From NCBI GenBank assembly GCA_029641185.1, contig JAPWGK010000003.1:372001-436000 (forward strand): a stretch of DNA of 64,000 bases, given 5' to 3'. The position numbers and the translations under genes are program-made. This document shows, piece by piece, positions 20,924-33,121 of this stretch (positions are counted from its first letter, which is position 1; each line of letters starts with the position of its first letter). The stretch is from Pseudofabraea citricarpa (lineage: Eukaryota > Ascomycota > Leotiomycetes > Helotiales > Dermateaceae). Below the pieces are notes generated by a model. That model was not told where the DNA came from. It ran no database searches and was given only the letters and a program-made list of their open reading frames with translations.

Positions 20924-23900
20924 ATGCCAGCACGAGTATCTTCGAGATCTGCGCGAACTTCTGCTGCTGTTTCTCACAAAGCTTCTTCCCAATCACTCAA
21001 TTTACGCGGCTCAACTACTTCCAGAGTATCTTCGTACGTGGATCTACCAGAAGAAACACCCGATAATGCGCTGCGTGCGTTAATCGCTCCCTTATTCTAC
21101 GACGCCCAAAAAAACACTGCTGGCCACAGGAAAATCTCTGTCCAGCTTAGAAGAATCCAGGAAGCATGTTGTTACGAACCTACGAGCGGGAAAAACAAAA
21201 CTGGAGCAGAGGACTTTGAAGAAGAACAATTCAATCATGAGTTTACAAGATGCGTTCTACGGATTATGCCTGTTAAGAAGAGCGAAAGTGCTGGAGAAAG
21301 ATCAATTCGGTTTGCAGGGTTATTCTTACGATATGCAAACGAGAAGGATAATGAGCTTGTGAACGAAGACGACACTGGCGCCATGGCCGAGACACCCAGT
21401 ACAAGGCTCACATCACACCTAATGTCAGCAATTCTTCCACTATTGACATCCAAGGACAAATTCGTTAGATATAGATCTACTCAGCTCATCTCCCACGTAA
21501 TTAATTCACTCGACTCGATTGACGACGACGTCTTCCAACTTCTGCGACACGGCCTCTTGAAGAGAATACACGATAAGGAAGCCATGGTCAGAGTACAGGC
21601 TGTGCTTGGTCTTGGAAGACTTGCTGGCAATGAAGCTGAGGGAGAGGCAGAGGATAGTGACGATGATTCTGGTTCAGGACTCCTCGAAAAGCTCTTAGAA
21701 GTCATGCAAAATGATCCCAGCGCAGATGTCAGGAGATCACTGCTAGTAAACCTGCCTATATTACCAAACACTTTGCCATTTCTTCTCGAAAGAGCCAGAG
21801 ACCAGGATGCTGCAACGCGCAGAGCACTTTATTCTCGCCTCCTACCGGCCCTTGGGGATTTCAGACATCTTTCTTTGTCCATGCGAGAAAAGCTGCTGCG
21901 ATGGGGACTTCGCGATCGAGACGAAAATGTTCGTAAGGCTGCTGGGAAGTTGTTCCGAGAACGCTGGATCGAGGACTGTGTTGGTACGCCTGAGGTAATG
22001 GAAGGGGAACCAAATGGCGAAAAGGCTGCGCCCAGCATGGACGGTCTTCTTGAACTTCTCGAGAGAATAGATGTGGTCAACTCTGGAGTCGAGAATGGTG
22101 TCGCACTCGAAGCCATGAAAGGATTTTGGGAAGGGCGGCCTGATTATAGAGATGCTGTCATATTCGACGATTTTTTCTGGGATACTCTAAGTGCTGAATC
22201 TGTTTTCATTGCTAGAAGTTTCAACGATTTCTGCAGGGTAGATGGAAATAGCAAATTTGAGGCATTGATCGAGGAGAAGATGCCAGAGGTTACCAAACTA
22301 GCTTTCTATCTCCAGCGATATGTCACAGTACTTGTTGAAGCTCTAAAGAGAGTAGCGGCTCAGGAAGTGGAGGAGGATGAGGAGGAGGAGGATACTGTCG
22401 AGCAAGAATTCATAGTGGAGCAGCTTCTCCATATTGCTCAGACCCTGGATTACTCCGATGAGGTTGGCCGAAGAAAAATGTTTTCTCTCCTCCGACAGTC
22501 GCTCTCGGTTCCTGATCTACCTGAGGAGGTCACGAAATTGACCATCCAGGTGCTGCGTGGAATATGTGCCGGCGATGCTGCTGGAGAAAGAGAATTCTGT
22601 AGTATTGTTCTGGAGGCTGTGGCTGACGTTCATGACACCATCATGGACGAGCCAGCTCCTGAAGATCCGGATGATGATGAAAGCTTCCACTCTGCGAGGT
22701 CTGAAGTTAGCGAAGGTGGTACTCCTACTAACGATCCCAAGGCATCAAAGGATGGTGCTACTAACGAAGAAGAAGACCAAGACAAAGCTATCCGAGAGAT
22801 CATGGTAAATATGAAGTGTCTTCATATAGTACAGTGCATGCTCGAAAATGTGCAAGGAGATCTACAACAAAATCCTTCGCTTGTAGCAATGCTTAACAAT
22901 CTTGTTGTTCCTGCTGTCCGAAGTCATGAGGCGCCTGTGAGAGAGCGAGGACTTTTGTGCCTTGGGCTCTGTTCTCTCCTTGATAAGGTAAGGCACTTTA
23001 ATAAAATATTAAGAACTGAGCTAACTCTCATAGTCGCTTGCCGAGGAGAATCTTACCTTATTCATGCACTTTTTCAGTAAAGGCCACTCCGCGTTGCAAA
23101 TCACAGCCCTTCAAATTCTAACCGACATCCTCAACCAACATGGCGCACAGCTTCTCGATAGCAATGCTACGCTTGTGAAGGTCTACCTGAAGGCACTCAA
23201 GTCTGGCTCAAAGGCCCCAGAAGTCCAAGCTGAAGCGACAGTAGCAGTTTCTAAATTAATGCTTGGACGGGTTATCTCAGATACATCGCCAGCCATCGAC
23301 GACTTGCTTAAAACACTCGTTGTTCTGTATTTTGATCCAAATACAGCACATAATCAAGGTGTACGCCAAACTCTCAGCTACTTCTTGCCGGTATATTGTT
23401 ACAGCCGTAGTGAGAATCAAGATCGGATGAGAAAAGTATCCATGGATGTGCTGCACAAGCTTTTTGATATCCAGGAGAACCTCGAAGATGAATTGGAAGA
23501 CGAAAGTGAGATGGTCGGACTGGGTACGATTGGTGCTCATTTGGTTGACTGGACCGACCCGAGGAAGTGTTATATGCCTGGAAATCAACTCACACTAAGT
23601 GACGAAGGCGTAAAGAAGTCAATCAACGGAGATGTTCACTTGGACTTTGCGAACGATATATTGGATAAATTGAACTCGAACGTCCCCAGTAAGTAGTCAA
23701 TCATCCTTCATGATTATATAGACTAACCTCCTCTCTAGAAGAAGAAAAGAAAATACTTGCTCCCCTGCTAGGAAAGCTATACATTTCACCTGCCTCAACA
23801 GAAACTAAGATCCGCGAAACATACCAAGAAGTTTGCACCGCTGTAGATGACAAGCTTATCAGTGATGCCACAGGTAGAAATGCATTATACAAGATCCATG

Positions 23901-24172
23901 TTAGCTTGGGCAAGATTGTGAATGCTCTTATGGAGAAAGAAAGGGCTAGCGGGCGGAAGAGTGTATTTGGGCAGAGTGTAAGGAGTAGTACGGGCGCAGA
24001 TGACGACAAGACTGTCATACAAGATCCCGACAAGACTGAAATCGCGAACCAGAAAGATTCTCCAGAGGCTGTCGAGGACGAAGACGAAAAGACTGTAGCT
24101 GAAGACGTCGACGATACCAAGGACTCACTAGTAGATGATCTACTGAGTGATGATGACGACACGATTTCTTAA
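20924..24172 (+). CDS. YCG1: Condensin complex subunit 3 (CAP-G / Ycg1)
   Basis: HEAT-repeat subunit of condensin, which compacts mitotic chromosomes. Three exons, 20924-22987, 23034-23688 and 23739-24172, give 1050 aa, the usual size. The start is the ATG at 20924 (MPARVSSRSARTSAAVSHKA). HEAT repeats are visible at KDKFVRYRSTQLISHVINSL, KEAMVRVQAVLGLGRLAGN and ADVRRSLLVNLPI. The segment around APVRERGLLCLGLCSLLDK-SLAEENL spans the first splice site and continues in family-typical sequence. Acidic linkers lie near residues 480-500 and 575-600, and the C-terminus is a long Asp/Glu-rich tail ending DDLLSDDDDTIS. Confidence is high. Confidence 0.92.
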
Positions 24173-24395
24173 TTGATGATAGGTTTGTGGGCGTGTCTAC
24201 ATGTTTAATTAGGACGTGGTTGGCGTTTTTGTTTCGCCATTACGACGTTAATGAATGCAATATATTCCTCTGCTTTAATAAGACCACGAGCGCTTGTGAA
24301 GAGAAACAACCAATAGACAGGCTATACCAATGATGGATGAATCGACTCGCTTTCAAGAATCCTATCTACACTTGACATCTCCTCGGTGGTCATCT

Positions 24396-25394
24396 TCAAT
24401 TAAGATCAGGAAAGGTTAACCATCCAGGGCTGGGTCGACCAGAAACGTGCTCAATATGCAGTTGCCCGATATCTAAGTAAACAGCTTGGCCGCAATCTAC
24501 AATCCAGCCTTTCAGCTCCTTGTAAAATGTCCAATCCTTCTCGTCCCAATTAGAGTGCATCTTATAAGGCGGCGTGGGGATAGCCGATGGAATGAATACT
24601 CTTGAAGCTCTGGGTGCAATCTCATCTCGAAACTCGGTCAGATAGAGCCAGAGATGATGATGGCTTGTCAGACACACCACCCACGGTGTAAGCCCGTCTG
24701 ATGCGGAGGGCTCATTTACATCATGCACGATAGCTAGTAGGCCTAGATTCAACACCCTGATCCTCTGGCTGGGTGCATTGCCCGCCCGAAAACCAAGCCT
24801 GCGGAAAGGCGTCATTGAAAGGTCATGCAATGGCGGCCCTGCCCACCGGCGAGAATACCTATCTTGACACAAGGCAAGATAGCAAAGGCTGTTGGGGTGC
24901 CCGAGCCGTTGTGTGCCGTGCCCGTCTTCCTTGTGCCTCTTGAAGCTGGTCCAGAATTCATCTACGGCCGCGTCGTCGAAAAGATCAAGATCGCGCAAGC
25001 GTCCCAAGAGATTGCTCCACGCCTTTTCTGTTCTCCTTAATACGTTGTCTGCATCCGGCACGCCGTTGATCCCCTGCTGCTGTTGCTCCGAAGATTCTTC
25101 AGTTGTCTCCACAATCGTCCCGCGCGTCTTGATCGTAACTTGCTACTGTTAGTTCTCATACTACTCCCATCAATAAGAGACCCGTCTCTTGCCTTTTGCC
25201 TTCGCTTCAACCAAAATCATCTGCCTTGTTCCGGCTTGCTCGATGGTTATTCTTTTTGTGGAGAAACCTGGATGTATGATGGCCTTTTGTTGACAGTTAG
25301 TCATATAGAATAAGAGAAGACATTTTGTGAATATCCTTACTGTCGTTGCTCTAGCTGGACTATATCTGGGTGGTGGTGACCTCTTATGATCCAT
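24396..25394 (-). CDS. Unrecognised protein; 5' exons uncertain
   Basis: The well-supported part is one exon, about 25142-24396, encoding roughly 249 residues including TEKAWSNLLGRLRDLDLFDD, LTSHHHLWLYLTEFRDEI and WDEKDWTFYKELKGWIVDCG, with no known domain. This frame has no usable ATG and meets TAG at 25143-25145, so 5' exons must exist. A plausible model is ATG at 25394, exon 25394-25341, intron with a GTAAGG donor and CTAAC branch, exon 25283-25182, then a very short 39-nt intron into the main exon. All junctions are phase 0. The last intron is unusually small, so the N-terminus should be treated as provisional. It is convergent with condensin subunit 3. Confidence 0.5.
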
Positions 25395-25903
25395 TTTTTG
25401 AGGTGGATTTGGTAAGGCGCTGGGTCGAGGGAGCCGTGGGTAACAGGAAGGGTAAAAATATGTTTCTGAGATTTGATACTACTGTATTAGGTTATGCCAA
25501 TGATGTTGCGTAGGGAACCGGGAAATCCGAGGTTTTAGAGAGGCTATATTTCATTAGCTATTTTGATTTCCTGCTCAGGAAGCAACGTGGACGGCGAGGG
25601 ATGTACCTTCCTTTTCCCTACACTTCCACAATACCACGAACGCTAATCGTTCATTTTGTCAACCCTGCTTGTTCCTATGACAATAGGCAGTCGCTATGCT
25701 AAAAACCAAAAGACCCATTCCTTGCAAAGTATCTCAGGACTTTGGCATGTACTTTATTTTTCACTTTGGAGTTTGAAGGTTCTCGCTTATTTATGTGCCG
25801 TTGCAACATCCTTAACGAGCAGAATTGGTGGCATGTATTTAAGTCTCTCGTTTTACCAATCATACACACTTTGATAACTTCAATATTGTTACATTGACTG
25901 AAT
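25395..25903. other. Intergenic region
   Basis: About 500 bp between two minus-strand genes: promoter of the unrecognised gene and 3' flank of the regulator. Nothing else is visible. Confidence 0.4.
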
Positions 25904-28299
25904 TTAAAGCCAGGCCGAAGGAAGAAATTGTGTCGAAGGTCTAAGCTCATTTGCGGTCTCAAAAGCTTCCCAGTCGATGGCCATTTCATCATGGTCGAAA
26001 GTACTTGTGCCGCAGTTGATGTCAACTTGAGATGTATGTGAATTAGATGACCCTTCGTTTGATTGAGATTGCACAGTTTGAGTAGCCGTACCGCATGCTC
26101 TTCTTGCTGTTGTTGGGGGCTGCCTCTCGCCCTCGTTTAAAGAGGAGGTATGCGCGGCGAAGGAAGCAGATGAAAATCCGTTTTCATAACCGTTCAAAAC
26201 TTCGCCGAATGATGCGCCCTCAAAATTGCCTGTAGAGAAGTCACTTTCTGTCAAACCATCTCGAATCACAGGATTAGAATCGAGATCAGCAAGAGTCTTT
26301 GTCGCGATGATATCGAAGGCATCTCTTTTAGCTTTAAAAGCAGGGATACTCTCCACCATTCCCCATAAGAGAGACGAACAAGTATAGATATCTGCTTCCA
26401 TAGATCGAAGGTTAATACTTTGCTGGACCTGAGTAGAGTTGATGTATGAAAACAGTAGTGCGGTGCCTGCTGAGAAGAGATTCTCCACAGCCTGCCAGAG
26501 TATCGTCACTCTATTTTCGAGGAAAATCCGCCGGTAGAGATAGATCAACCTTCGCGAGGACTCGGCAAGAGCCATGAAGGCTGAGCTGGATAAAGAAGGA
26601 ACTCTAGGTGAGGGACGGTACAGAAACAATAAGGCGCGATGAAACGCAAGTTCCCACATGTCCGGTCGTGTAACAGTATTCAGCTCCAGGTTTTCAGGCA
26701 AATGGTCTTCGGGAAGGCAATCGTACCACGCCTTGATTCGTCCATACATGCTTTCCTGCCATTGTTTATAGTTGATAGGAAGAAGGTTCGGATACGTCTT
26801 CTCATAAAGAATAGTCTGCATCTCTGACTGAAATTGCCTATAGCGAAGTAAATGGATGCTATATCTTTTTAAGCCTCGTGGAGCCGTGCCGGGATCCTTT
26901 ATGCCATCAGAGGTAATATATTCATCATCCACATCGCTAGGAAACTGGATCAAAGTCAACGTAAGTTTCTTATAAGAGATTGAATGTGTCAGCATGCCTG
27001 TGCAGTGATGGAGCCATCCGATAAGCAGGATGGCCAACCCAAAGTAATTCCGATCGTTCGATCCATTGCATAAGCAACCCAAAAGGTCCGTCTCATGGTA
27101 TCTAAGGTCAAAAAAGGCTGCTTGCCAGCAGGTGGATCTTGGTGTAGACCCAATTCTACAGAAAGACGCAGAGCCATGCCGATTGATTTCCAGGCCTCGT
27201 GAATATCTGAATGAAAATATGAATATTGTGTACTCAGTAGAAGCGCTTGTACTCCCTCAACGTTAACAGGCAGCCCCGCTTCCTTCAGAGCCCTTAGAGC
27301 TGTTTTGTGATATCGATCACAGAGTGACGTTGGAACTCCTGGTACCTTATGATTCTGCAACACTAGTAGGGATATTGCAAACACCATGAAGGCAAAGAAG
27401 ACACTAAGTCCAGACTCTTGACTTGTATATATACTAGCAATGTTCGCTGAATCTGGCATTTTATAAAGCTCATCTAGCTTATGTCGAAACGTTGGTTCAT
27501 GCATTAACGGGTAAGCGTCGCTAATAAACTCGAAATACACCTTGGTGAGGTATTGAGCTCCTTTCTTGTCTGGAAGTGGTGCTAGGGAAGTATCTAAGTC
27601 ATTAACCATATCGGTTAGGCGATTAGTCGCTGAAGATATTGGAAGACTCCAAGCCCGTGCTGCTCCAGAGATCGTTTCAGGCCTCATAAGTTCGGTCAAA
27701 AGCAGTTTAGAAAACACTGGTTCTTGTCTGGTACTGGTTTTTACCAGATTCAGAACCTCGTCTATCGTTTTCTGGGCGGCTTCGGACGTGGCAGGATCTA
27801 TGCATGGCGAATTCTGAGTTTTTTCGGTCTCTACAACCAACGAATGTGGTTCAGGCAGTGCGACTACCTCGTGAGAAGATGATACAGGGGGAGATTCATC
27901 GTAATCGTGAATGCCATGTCCTTGAAGCTTCAACTCGAGAAATGCAACTCTCTCTTCAAGGTTGTGTACATAACTATGGTAGGATAGAAATCAAAAACTT
28001 GTTCATTCTATTTGGGCTAGAATTATGATTCCTACCTTCTAGGGACCGTTCTTTTCGTGGCCGCATCGTGTACAACACATTCAACCTGTGCATTCGCGCA
28101 CAATGTGCATCTCTGGTGCCCAAGTATCAGTTTCAAACAAGATTGCAATGAGAATTAGAACCCCAGGTCATTTAAAACCTACAGGTAACTTCTGATCGCA
28201 CTTCTTCTTTCTCTGCCGGCAGCGAATGCAAGCTGTGACGTTTGGTCGATCGAGGGATATTTGAGCACGCTTATTGGACCGAGCGCGGGCAGTATGCAT
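25904..28299 (-). CDS. Zn2Cys6 transcription factor with fungal-specific regulatory domain
   Basis: Pathway regulator of the Gal4-type class. Exons 28299-28183, 28112-28036, 27973-26998 and 26944-25904 give 736 aa. The zinc cluster uses Cys24, 27, 34, 41, 44 and 51 (ACIRCRQRKKKCDQKLPRC...) and is split by intron 1. A short coiled segment follows (YVHNLEERVAFLELKL). The middle homology region shows IHEAWKSIGMALRLSVELGL and RRTFWVAYAMDRTIGITLGW, diagnostic for the Fungal_trans domain. Intron 3 begins GC rather than GT (GCATGC...CAG). Splicing it restores SITAQFPSDVDDEYIT, so it is a GC-AG intron. The gene lies next to a FAD oxidase and an MFS transporter and may control them; that is inference. 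Confidence 0.88.
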
Positions 28300-28860
28300 C
28301 ACTCGAATTCAATACATGTATATGGATTGAACAGAGGTTGAACTGGTTGTTGTTTATCTGAAGATCAGAATGGACAAGTATTGGTGAGATCGCTATGCTG
28401 TTGTTTCATTGATAGCAGTTTACTTTTGAAAAGTGGGGTAAGCTAAGAAATGCTGTACCCTTAAAATGGCCTGACAACGCCAGTGATATTTTACCAAACT
28501 CACAATGGTATTATAAGCATAGATAAATAAGGACAACTGCTGATTTAAACATATTGAATCACTTGCCACTGTAGGATAATAATTGACTGACGATTCACGT
28601 GAAACTTCTTATATATGCTCATCATTATAATAAGTTGAAAATTTAATTCGTGTTGTTTCGCACCAATATGTTGCATTGGAGTTTTTACATGTTTTTCTTT
28701 ATATATTTAAAAATAGCTAGTAGTATAAATGGCCAATATGGCGAATATATCGGTGACTGGTCTCACGGGATTAAGAGAGCTTATAAAGAAAGGCAAATGA
28801 TATGTACCCAGGTACTTAGCATATTTCTTATAGACACGAAAAGCCGATCACTAGCTTATC
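28300..28860. other. Intergenic region upstream of the Zn2Cys6 gene
   Basis: AT-rich stretch of about 560 bp, including promoter sequence. Short frames here look like chance. Confidence 0.4.
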
Positions 28861-30690
28861 TCAAAGGCGAGAGCCAGGCCCATGGGCATTGCCCGGAGAC
28901 GAGACTTCCAAGGCAGTCTTTTTGTGTGACAATTTATCCTGCTTCAGCTTCTCGATCCGTGCTGATGTGATTTGGAACACGTCAGGAAGCTGAGTATCTG
29001 CCCAAGGCTTCCCATCCATAAGCTTAACCAATCCGGGGGCTGCAGTGAAGGTTCGGGCCATCCCACTGTCACATTTAACAGGGTAGTCGTTAGCCATGGA
29101 AATTTATCAGGAATTCATGTGGTGAAAGGGGGGAGAAAACTCCTGAAAACTTACTGTCCGTTGTGACCGGCACAAACCCATTGGCCTGGCAAACCGGGCA
29201 ATTGTCCTATGAAAGGTACGCTATCTGTGGTCTGATCAACAATCAGTCTAAATCTTGAAGACAAGCAGAAGTCAAGTAGGATTATTTGCAACTTGCCATC
29301 GCAATGATACCGCTCCAGCCATCGTCATAACGTTGCTTAGGACCTGTGGCATTGTCGGTCCAATCTGGGAACTGAGATTCTGCAAATTCTTTGACAGCAT
29401 CTGACACAGACTCAAAGTTTAAAAGACTGTCATCTACGCACTTCTCCGGGTGCTCTTCCAACCACTTCTCGAATTTCTTTTGGCCGGGGTTGGAGCCCCC
29501 GAATAAGACCATGCCGTCGCTGGTGGACCGTGGGTTAATACTAAATAGAGCCCCATTTGGCAGGAGGACGCCATATGAATTTTGAAGGCCTTTCAAGCCT
29601 GAGAAAGCTTCCGGGGGAACAATTCTATTGCAAATATGAGGCGAAGGACGAATGAGTCCACGTAAAGACGGCTCAAGCGCGGAGCTGTATGCATTGGTTG
29701 CGTGGACGACTTGAGAGCACTCGATCTCGCCAAGGTTACTTTCAACAATCCATTTCCCTGAACTCTGCGAGGACTGTTTTATGTGCGTGACTACGGTGTG
29801 GGTTTGCAGGTTGACACCCTTCTTCAAATTATCTCGCATTATATGCGCTGTGAGTTTCCACGGTTGCAGTGTTGATGCCGGCCAGGCATAACACGCCTGC
29901 GCGTCTTTGATACGGGAGATTTTTGCGGCTTCGACCGGGTCGTGGGTGACCTTGATATGGTCGACCTTGCCACCGGCAGCTTTAAGAGCTTCGAACACAT
30001 TATTTGTGACGTCCGCCACCTCAGGAGTCACTGGGACGTCCAGCGTGTTGCCTACCCAAAGATCGCAGTCGACGTCGTTATCCCGGACGTACTTGACCAG
30101 GTCAGACCATGTCTGTTGCTCATTTTGTAAGATCTGTGGCGGATGGCATGTCAGAACTATCAACATCAAGTCCATGCCATTGTATTATAAAACGCACCTG
30201 CAGAGCTTGCTGGGTACCAAATGCTTTTTCATACTCGCCGAATCCGCGGTACTGGTCAGGCTTGCAATGGCCAGCATTACGGCCGGTAGCGCCAGAACAG
30301 AACTCGCGGGCCTCGAGCACCAATACACTCTTTTCTGGCCATGTCTTGCGGCAGTGTCTCGCAACTGACGTCCCTGTTATCTGTTGGAGACCAATTTTAG
30401 CCACAAAATCTACAATGCTTTCGTCGCCTCAGTGATAATGTACTTACGCCAGAGCCGATGATGACAATGTCTGCTGATGGAGGTAACGCAGGTGTTGTGC
30501 GGTGGTCTAGCAGAGCATCACCTTGTACATCCTGCAGCCAATGTGACAACGATTGGCCGTCCTGCTTCGGAAACCCAAATCGATCCCCTGGAATAGAAGT
30601 CGATGGGGCTTCGTTGACCTTCCGGACGGCTTCTAATCCTTGCTTCGCAGTGCCTAAAGACGGCGAGATTTTGTGTGTTGGCTCTCCCAT
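28861..30690 (-). CDS. FAD-dependent amine/amino-acid oxidase (DAO family)
   Basis: Flavin oxidoreductase of the D-amino-acid oxidase/gamma-glutamylputrescine oxidase-like family. Five exons, 30690-30448, 30380-30198, 30133-29297, 29231-29155 and 29065-28861, give 514 aa. The dinucleotide-binding motif is IVIIGSGITGTSVAR, assembled across intron 1. Next come VLVLEAREFCSGATGRNAGH, the FAD-contact segment of this family, and near the C-terminus VPFIGQLPG and WVCAGHNGHGMARTF. Intron 3 is GC-AG (ATG|GCAAGT...GATCAG). Introns 1, 2 and 4 have GT donors. It is divergent from an MFS transporter 664 bp away and shares its strand with a Zn2Cys6 gene. The substrate cannot be assigned; polyamine or amino-acid derivatives are family-level guesses. 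Confidence 0.88.
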
Positions 30691-31354
30691 AGCAAGTATG
30701 ACTGTGAGGGATAGAGTGCTCTTACTAGGAGCAGATTCAATCCTTTCAATGACACTGTAGTTAGTTATAAAGACTCAGCAACCGATGTACGCCTGAGGGC
30801 CCCACTATCGTCTGGCCATAGACAACAAGACAAAGATCACACTCCCACTTTTGATACATGCAATCGGAGGTGATGGCCGACCACATGCTGCATTCCTTTA
30901 TGTGGACTTCTACATCGGCGGATGATGTGCTTGACATGCCTTGAGCGTACAGGGGCGTCATAGAGGAGAGAGTGGTGTTGGTGTTGGCGATTGGGTGACC
31001 AACTGGGTGAGAATTGCTTATCTATTAAACTAGCTCTCACACGTGATGGGCGGTGTTGTCTTCCGACCAGGTCGAATGAGACTTCGTGAAATTACATCTC
31101 AGGCGGCGTCTCCTCCGCCGCCAACCTTTCAACTTCTCGAATCTGGCGGTGGGGATGCCCGCCGTATATGTAAGTTGCTATCATGCTGTTGAGATGAAGT
31201 TTGCTTCATGCCTCTGGTATTTAACCCTAGCTTATTTCTATCATTCTGTTTTCCCCGATTTGCTTCTTCATTGTCTTCTTCCCTTTTCTCATATTTGCCA
31301 GCTCAAACACCAAAGGAATCTCTGCTATATCCCGTCGGCTTGGACAACACCGTC
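30691..31354. promoter_or_regulatory. Divergent promoter region, FAD oxidase and MFS transporter
   Basis: About 660 bp between start codons. The right part (31200-31350) is pyrimidine-rich, as in many fungal 5' leaders. No operator was identified by eye. Confidence 0.45.
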
Positions 31355-33121
31355 ATGCCTGCCTTTCCCGCCGAGGAGAGTGCCGGCAGCGCGATTATGT
31401 GGCCCCCTGGAACCGTCCGGCTCGAGGAGATGGGTGCATCAGCCGGCAAACATCTCATCTTACAACCACGGCCGACTGAGGACCCGAACGATCCATTGAA
31501 TTGGCCCAGTTGGCGCAAGTATGTGAACTTTGGACTGGCGTGCTTCTGGGTTGCCATGGTTGCCGAATTTATCAACGCAGCAACTCCAACATGGGGTCCA
31601 ATGAACTCAGAGCTAGGATTCAGTTACACAATACTGAACGATAGCTATGCCGCAGGCTGCGCTGCTTTGGCAGTTGGTGCCGTTATCCTCATTCCATTCG
31701 CTCTCAAATTTGGCCGTCGACCGCTGTACCTTTTTAGCACAGTTCTGCAGTTTGCTCTTAGTATTTGGTCGGCGAAGATGCAGACAGTTGCTGATCTCAT
31801 GCTCATAAACGTTCTTCAATGTGGATTTGGAGCTCTTGCAGAAGTTATTGTACAAATGACCATAGCCGATCTGTTCTTCGTGCACCAACGTGGAAGGATG
31901 AACAGCATTTATATCTGGGTCTGGCTCATATCCAGCTACCTGGGGCCTCTGATTGCTGGCTTTGTTGCTATTGGCCAAGGTTGGAGATGGATTTGGTGGT
32001 GGAATGCCATCTTCTTCGGTTTTGCTATCTTTATTGTCGGTTTTTGCTACGAAGAGACCAAATATAGTCCACCTTCTCTTAACCCAGAACTATCGCCAAA
32101 GACAGAGGGATCTGTGAAATCCCATCCTGAAGAAACAGACGTCAAGACAGATTTAGAGACAAAGCAACGCGCGAGCCACACAAGTGCTTCTCGAACTTCT
32201 ACCAATGCAATTGCGGATGGCTCCTCGTCGCATGGTATCTATGCCATCACAATAAACCCAAATATTCCCAGAAAGACCTACTGGCAAAAACTGGCAATCA
32301 CAACCACAACATCCTCCGGTGGCGGTATTAGCTCTTATCTTCGTCACATGTATCAACCTTTGGTCTTGCTTACAACCATACCTGCCATCGCCTATGTAGC
32401 ACTCGTCTACGGTGTATTGGTAGGACTAGGAGATGTTATGTCAACCACTTTATCGACATACATGACTCAACCACCGTACAATTTTACATCAGATCAGATC
32501 GGTCTCATGAGTCTACCTAAAATGATCGGTGTCACTATTGGCACCCTTATTGTCGGTCCATTGAGTGATTGGATGGTCGTATACCTTTCGCACCGTAATA
32601 ACGGAATTTATGAACCAGAGAAACGTTTATGGTGTATCGTTCCGTTCCTTGCATTTGTCCCTGCTGGTGCACTCCTATTTGGTATCGGTCTCAATAATGG
32701 ACTACCGTGGCCAGTGATCGCCGTTGGCCTTGCACTATATAACACGGGGATCGCCCCCATTAATAGTATCACCATTACATACCTGACCGACTCCTACAAG
32801 GATGTAAGTTTCGAACCTCGCTCTATACCTAAATATATTCGTAAATGGGGTAGCAACTGATTACTTTTTCAGATTATCGGCAATGCGTTAGTAGGTGTTA
32901 CAGTTGTGCGCAATGTATTTAGTACCGCCTTCATCTTTGCCCTTTCGCCCTGGGTAGATGCGGTAGGCATCAAATATGTCTTGGTGACTATTCTCTTGAT
33001 TGCAAGTGCCATTCTATCGTGTTTTGGCGTTTTGATCAAATGGGGCAAGACTTTCCGAGCTGCCAGCGCCGAAAGATATCAATATTATGCTCTTCAGCAG
33101 TATAAGGAAAGGGCATTATGA
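31355..33121 (+). CDS. MFS transporter (DHA1/HOL1-like)
   Basis: Plasma-membrane proton-coupled transporter with about 12 helices. Exons 31355-32803 and 32873-33121 give 565 aa. The start at 31355 (MPAFPAEESAGSAIMWPPGT) is preferred over the in-frame ATG at 31208, which would add 49 odd residues translated from a pyrimidine-rich leader. Family landmarks are DPNDPLNWPSWRKY before helix 1, FGRRPLYL after helix 2, SSYLGPLIAGFVAIGQGWRW around helix 5-6, and VGPLSDWMVVYLSHRNNG in the second half. A long Ser/Thr/Glu-rich loop (about residues 245-305) sits between the halves. It is paired divergently with the FAD oxidase, so import of that enzyme's substrate is a reasonable hypothesis; drug efflux is the main alternative. 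Confidence 0.88.

Noticed and set aside
31208..31354. Upstream in-frame ATG of the MFS transporter
   Set aside because: The added 49 residues come from a pyrimidine-rich leader and do not resemble transporter N-termini. The ATG at 31355 leads into the standard hydrophilic tail.
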